Of a stretch of 7,394 nucleotides of DNA, positions 5,766 to 7,394 are shown piece after piece. The position numbers were made by a program, and so were the translations under genes. The notes under the pieces are model-generated. The model was not told where the DNA came from. It saw nothing but the letters and a program-made list of their open reading frames with translations, and did no database searches. The stretch is from Clostridiales bacterium. Lineage in GTDB: Bacteria; Bacillota_A; Clostridia; Oscillospirales; Oscillospiraceae. The stretch lies in assembly GCA_022777455.1 (NCBI GenBank), contig JALFGI010000044.1, positions 1-7,394 of the forward strand, in the 5' to 3' direction. Each line of letters begins with the position of its first letter. Within the stretch, counting starts at the first letter, position 1.

Positions 5766-7394
5766 ATGGCAAGAGAACTGGAAAAAGTGTACGAGCCTCA
5801 GTCCGTGGAGTCGAGAATCTACGACATGTGGCAGCACGGCGGCTATTTCCACGCAGAGCGGGATGAAAGCAAAAAACCCTTTACCATCGTCATGCCCCCT
5901 CCCAACGTGACGGGTCAGCTGCACATGGGTCACGCCATGGACGCTACCTTGCAGGACACCCTGATTCGTTTTAAGAGAATGCAGGGCTACAACGCACTGT
6001 GGCTTCCCGGTGTTGACCATGCCGGCATTGCCACCCAGATCAAGGTGGAAGAAGAGCTGCGCAAAGAGGGTAAGACCCGCTATGACCTGGGCCGGGAAAA
6101 GTTCCTGGAGCGGGTGTGGGATTGGAAGCACAAGTACGGAAACCGGATTGTGGAGCAGCAGAAAAAGCTGGGCGCCAGCTGTGACTGGGACCGTGCCCGG
6201 TTTACCATGGACGAAGGCTGCTCCAAGGCCGTTCGGGAAGTGTTCGTCTCCCTGTATGAAAAGGGCCTGATTTACAAGGGCAGCCGGATCATCAACTGGT
6301 GCCCCCACTGTGTCACTGCCCTGAGTGATGCCGAGGTGGAATACGTGGATAAGCCCGGTCACCTGTGGCACATTCGTTATCCCCTGGCCGACGGCAGCGG
6401 AGAAGTGGTGGTCGCCACCACCCGTCCCGAGACCATGCTGGGCGACAGCGGCGTGTGTGTCAACCCCCACGATGAGCGCTATACCGCCATCGTGGGCAAG
6501 AAGGTCATTCTGCCCCTGATGAACAAGGAAATCCCCGTGGTGGCCGACGACTATGCCGAGATGGAATTCGGCACCGGCTGCGTGAAGATGACGCCCGCCC
6601 ATGACCCCAACGACTTTGAAGTGGGTCTGCGCCACAACCTGGAGGTCATCCGGGTGCTGGACGACAACGGCAAGGTCAACGAACTGGGCGGCAAATATGA
6701 AGGACTGGACCGTTACGAAGCCCGCAAGCAGATCGTCAAGGACCTGGAAGAGGGCGGCTACCTGGTCAGAGTGGAGGACTATTCCCACAATGTGGGCACC
6801 TGCTACCGCTGCCACAACGATGTGGAGCCCATCATCTCCGCCCAGTGGTTCGTGAAGATGAAGCCACTGGCCGAGGAGGCCATCCGGGTGGTGAAGGAGG
6901 GCGAAACCAAGTTCGTCCCCGATCGGTTCAGCAAGACCTATCTGAACTGGATGGAAAATGTCCGCGACTGGTGCATTTCCCGTCAGCTGTGGTGGGGCCA
7001 TCAGATTCCCGCCTGGACCTGTGCCGAGTGCGGTCACATCACCGTCTCCCGGGAGGATGCCTGCCGGTGCGAAAAGTGCGGCAGCACCAACATTGAGCGG
7101 GATCCCGATGTGCTGGATACCTGGTTCTCTTCCGCTCTGTGGCCTTTTGAGACTCTGGGCTGGCCTGAAAAGAACGGGGATTTGGATTATTTCTATCCCA
7201 CGGATGTGTTGGTCACCGGCTACGACATCATCTTCTTCTGGGTTGCCAGAATGATTTTCTCCGGCTGTGAGCACACCGGCAAGACCCCCTTCCACTCCGT
7301 GCTGATCCACGGTCTGGTGCGGGACGACAAGGGCCGCAAGATGAGCAAGTCCCTGGGCAACGGCATTGACCCGCTGGAAATGATCGACAAATAC
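5766..7394 (+). CDS. valS: Valine--tRNA ligase, 5' part
   Basis: This class I synthetase charges tRNA-Val with valine in the cytosol. The frame is open from the ATG at 5766 to the last base of the window: 543 codons out of the usual 880 or so, so about the last third, including most of the anticodon-binding and coiled-coil regions, lies outside. Visible motifs are the ATP-binding [14 protein letters not shown] (HIGH variant HMGH at 53-56) and the editing-domain signature [11 protein letters not shown] (from 217). There is a zinc module in the insertion with Cys419/Cys422 and Cys435/Cys438, then WWGHQIP and [19 protein letters not shown] is at 525-529, close to the window edge. The start has GGAG (5756-5759) 6 nt upstream and follows the T-box attenuator, which controls its transcription. 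Nothing suggests a break. Confidence 0.97.
   Translation, partial: MARELEKVYEPQSVESRIYDMWQHGGYFHAERDESKKPFTIVMPPPNVTGQLHMGHAMDATLQDTLIRFKRMQGYNALWLPGVDHAGIATQIKVEEELRKEGKTRYDLGREKFLERVWDWKHKYGNRIVEQQKKLGASCDWDRARFTMDEGCSKAVREVFVSLYEKGLIYKGSRIINWCPHCVTALSDAEVEYVDKPGHLWHIRYPLADGSGEVVVATTRPETMLGDSGVCVNPHDERYTAIVGKKVILPLMNKEIPVVADDYAEMEFGTGCVKMTPAHDPNDFEVGLRHNLEVIRVLDDNGKVNELGGKYEGLDRYEARKQIVKDLEEGGYLVRVEDYSHNVGTCYRCHNDVEPIISAQWFVKMKPLAEEAIRVVKEGETKFVPDRFSKTYLNWMENVRDWCISRQLWWGHQIPAWTCAECGHITVSREDACRCEKCGSTNIERDPDVLDTWFSSALWPFETLGWPEKNGDLDYFYPTDVLVTGYDIIFFWVARMIFSGCEHTGKTPFHSVLIHGLVRDDKGRKMSKSLGNGIDPLEMIDKY

Noticed and set aside
5499..7310. 603-codon open frame on the minus strand opposite the T-box and valS
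   Set aside because: It is an antisense shadow of valS in GC-biased codons. It covers the promoter, the T-box and a clear ValRS with all catalytic motifs, and has no recognisable domain of its own.

Overview
The window looks like a housekeeping segment of a Bacillota (Firmicutes) chromosome. It most resembles a fairly GC-rich member of the Clostridia such as the Oscillospiraceae/Ruminococcaceae; that placement is inference from gene style, not a database result. The evidence is a large Bacillus/Clostridium-type signal recognition particle (SRP) RNA with an Alu domain just upstream of dnaX-ebfC-recR, a transcription-attenuating T-box before valS, strong SigA-type promoters and AGGAGG-type ribosome binding sites. 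There is no sign of phage, insertion sequence, CRISPR or other mobile DNA.

Layout: (1) 2-1048, the 3' part of an HI0933/BaiN-family flavoprotein that enters from the left. (2) 1096-1390, a near-consensus promoter and a stand-alone acyl carrier protein gene. (3) About 1417-1719, the large SRP RNA, enclosed by an uninterrupted 24-bp terminal helix. (4) 1749-4333, dnaX, ebfC (yaaK/ybaB) and recR, ending in a clear intrinsic terminator. (5) 4414-5355, a membrane-anchored family 2 glycosyltransferase on the minus strand, with its own promoter, a TTG start and its own terminator facing that of recR. (6) 5393-5510, divergent promoters in an AT-rich spacer. (7) About 5517-5746, a T-box riboswitch with probable valine specifier GUC and a terminator that excludes the antiterminator. 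(8) 5766-7394, valS, cut by the window end after 543 codons.

Working together: no terminator is visible from the acpP promoter to the end of recR. acpP, the SRP RNA and the dnaX-ebfC-recR genes may therefore share one transcript, with the SRP RNA released by RNase III cleavage of its long closing stem, as is known for the Bacillus subtilis scRNA precursor. dnaX (clamp-loader subunit), ebfC (nucleoid-associated DNA-binding protein) and recR (recombination mediator) form the conserved replication/repair trio. valS is switched on when uncharged tRNA-Val binds its leader.

I see no undescribed biological system. The points most worth a second look are RNA-level: the 24-bp stem around the SRP RNA, the compensatory change in SRP helix 8, the apparent acpP-SRP RNA-dnaX read-through, and the detailed T-box fold.
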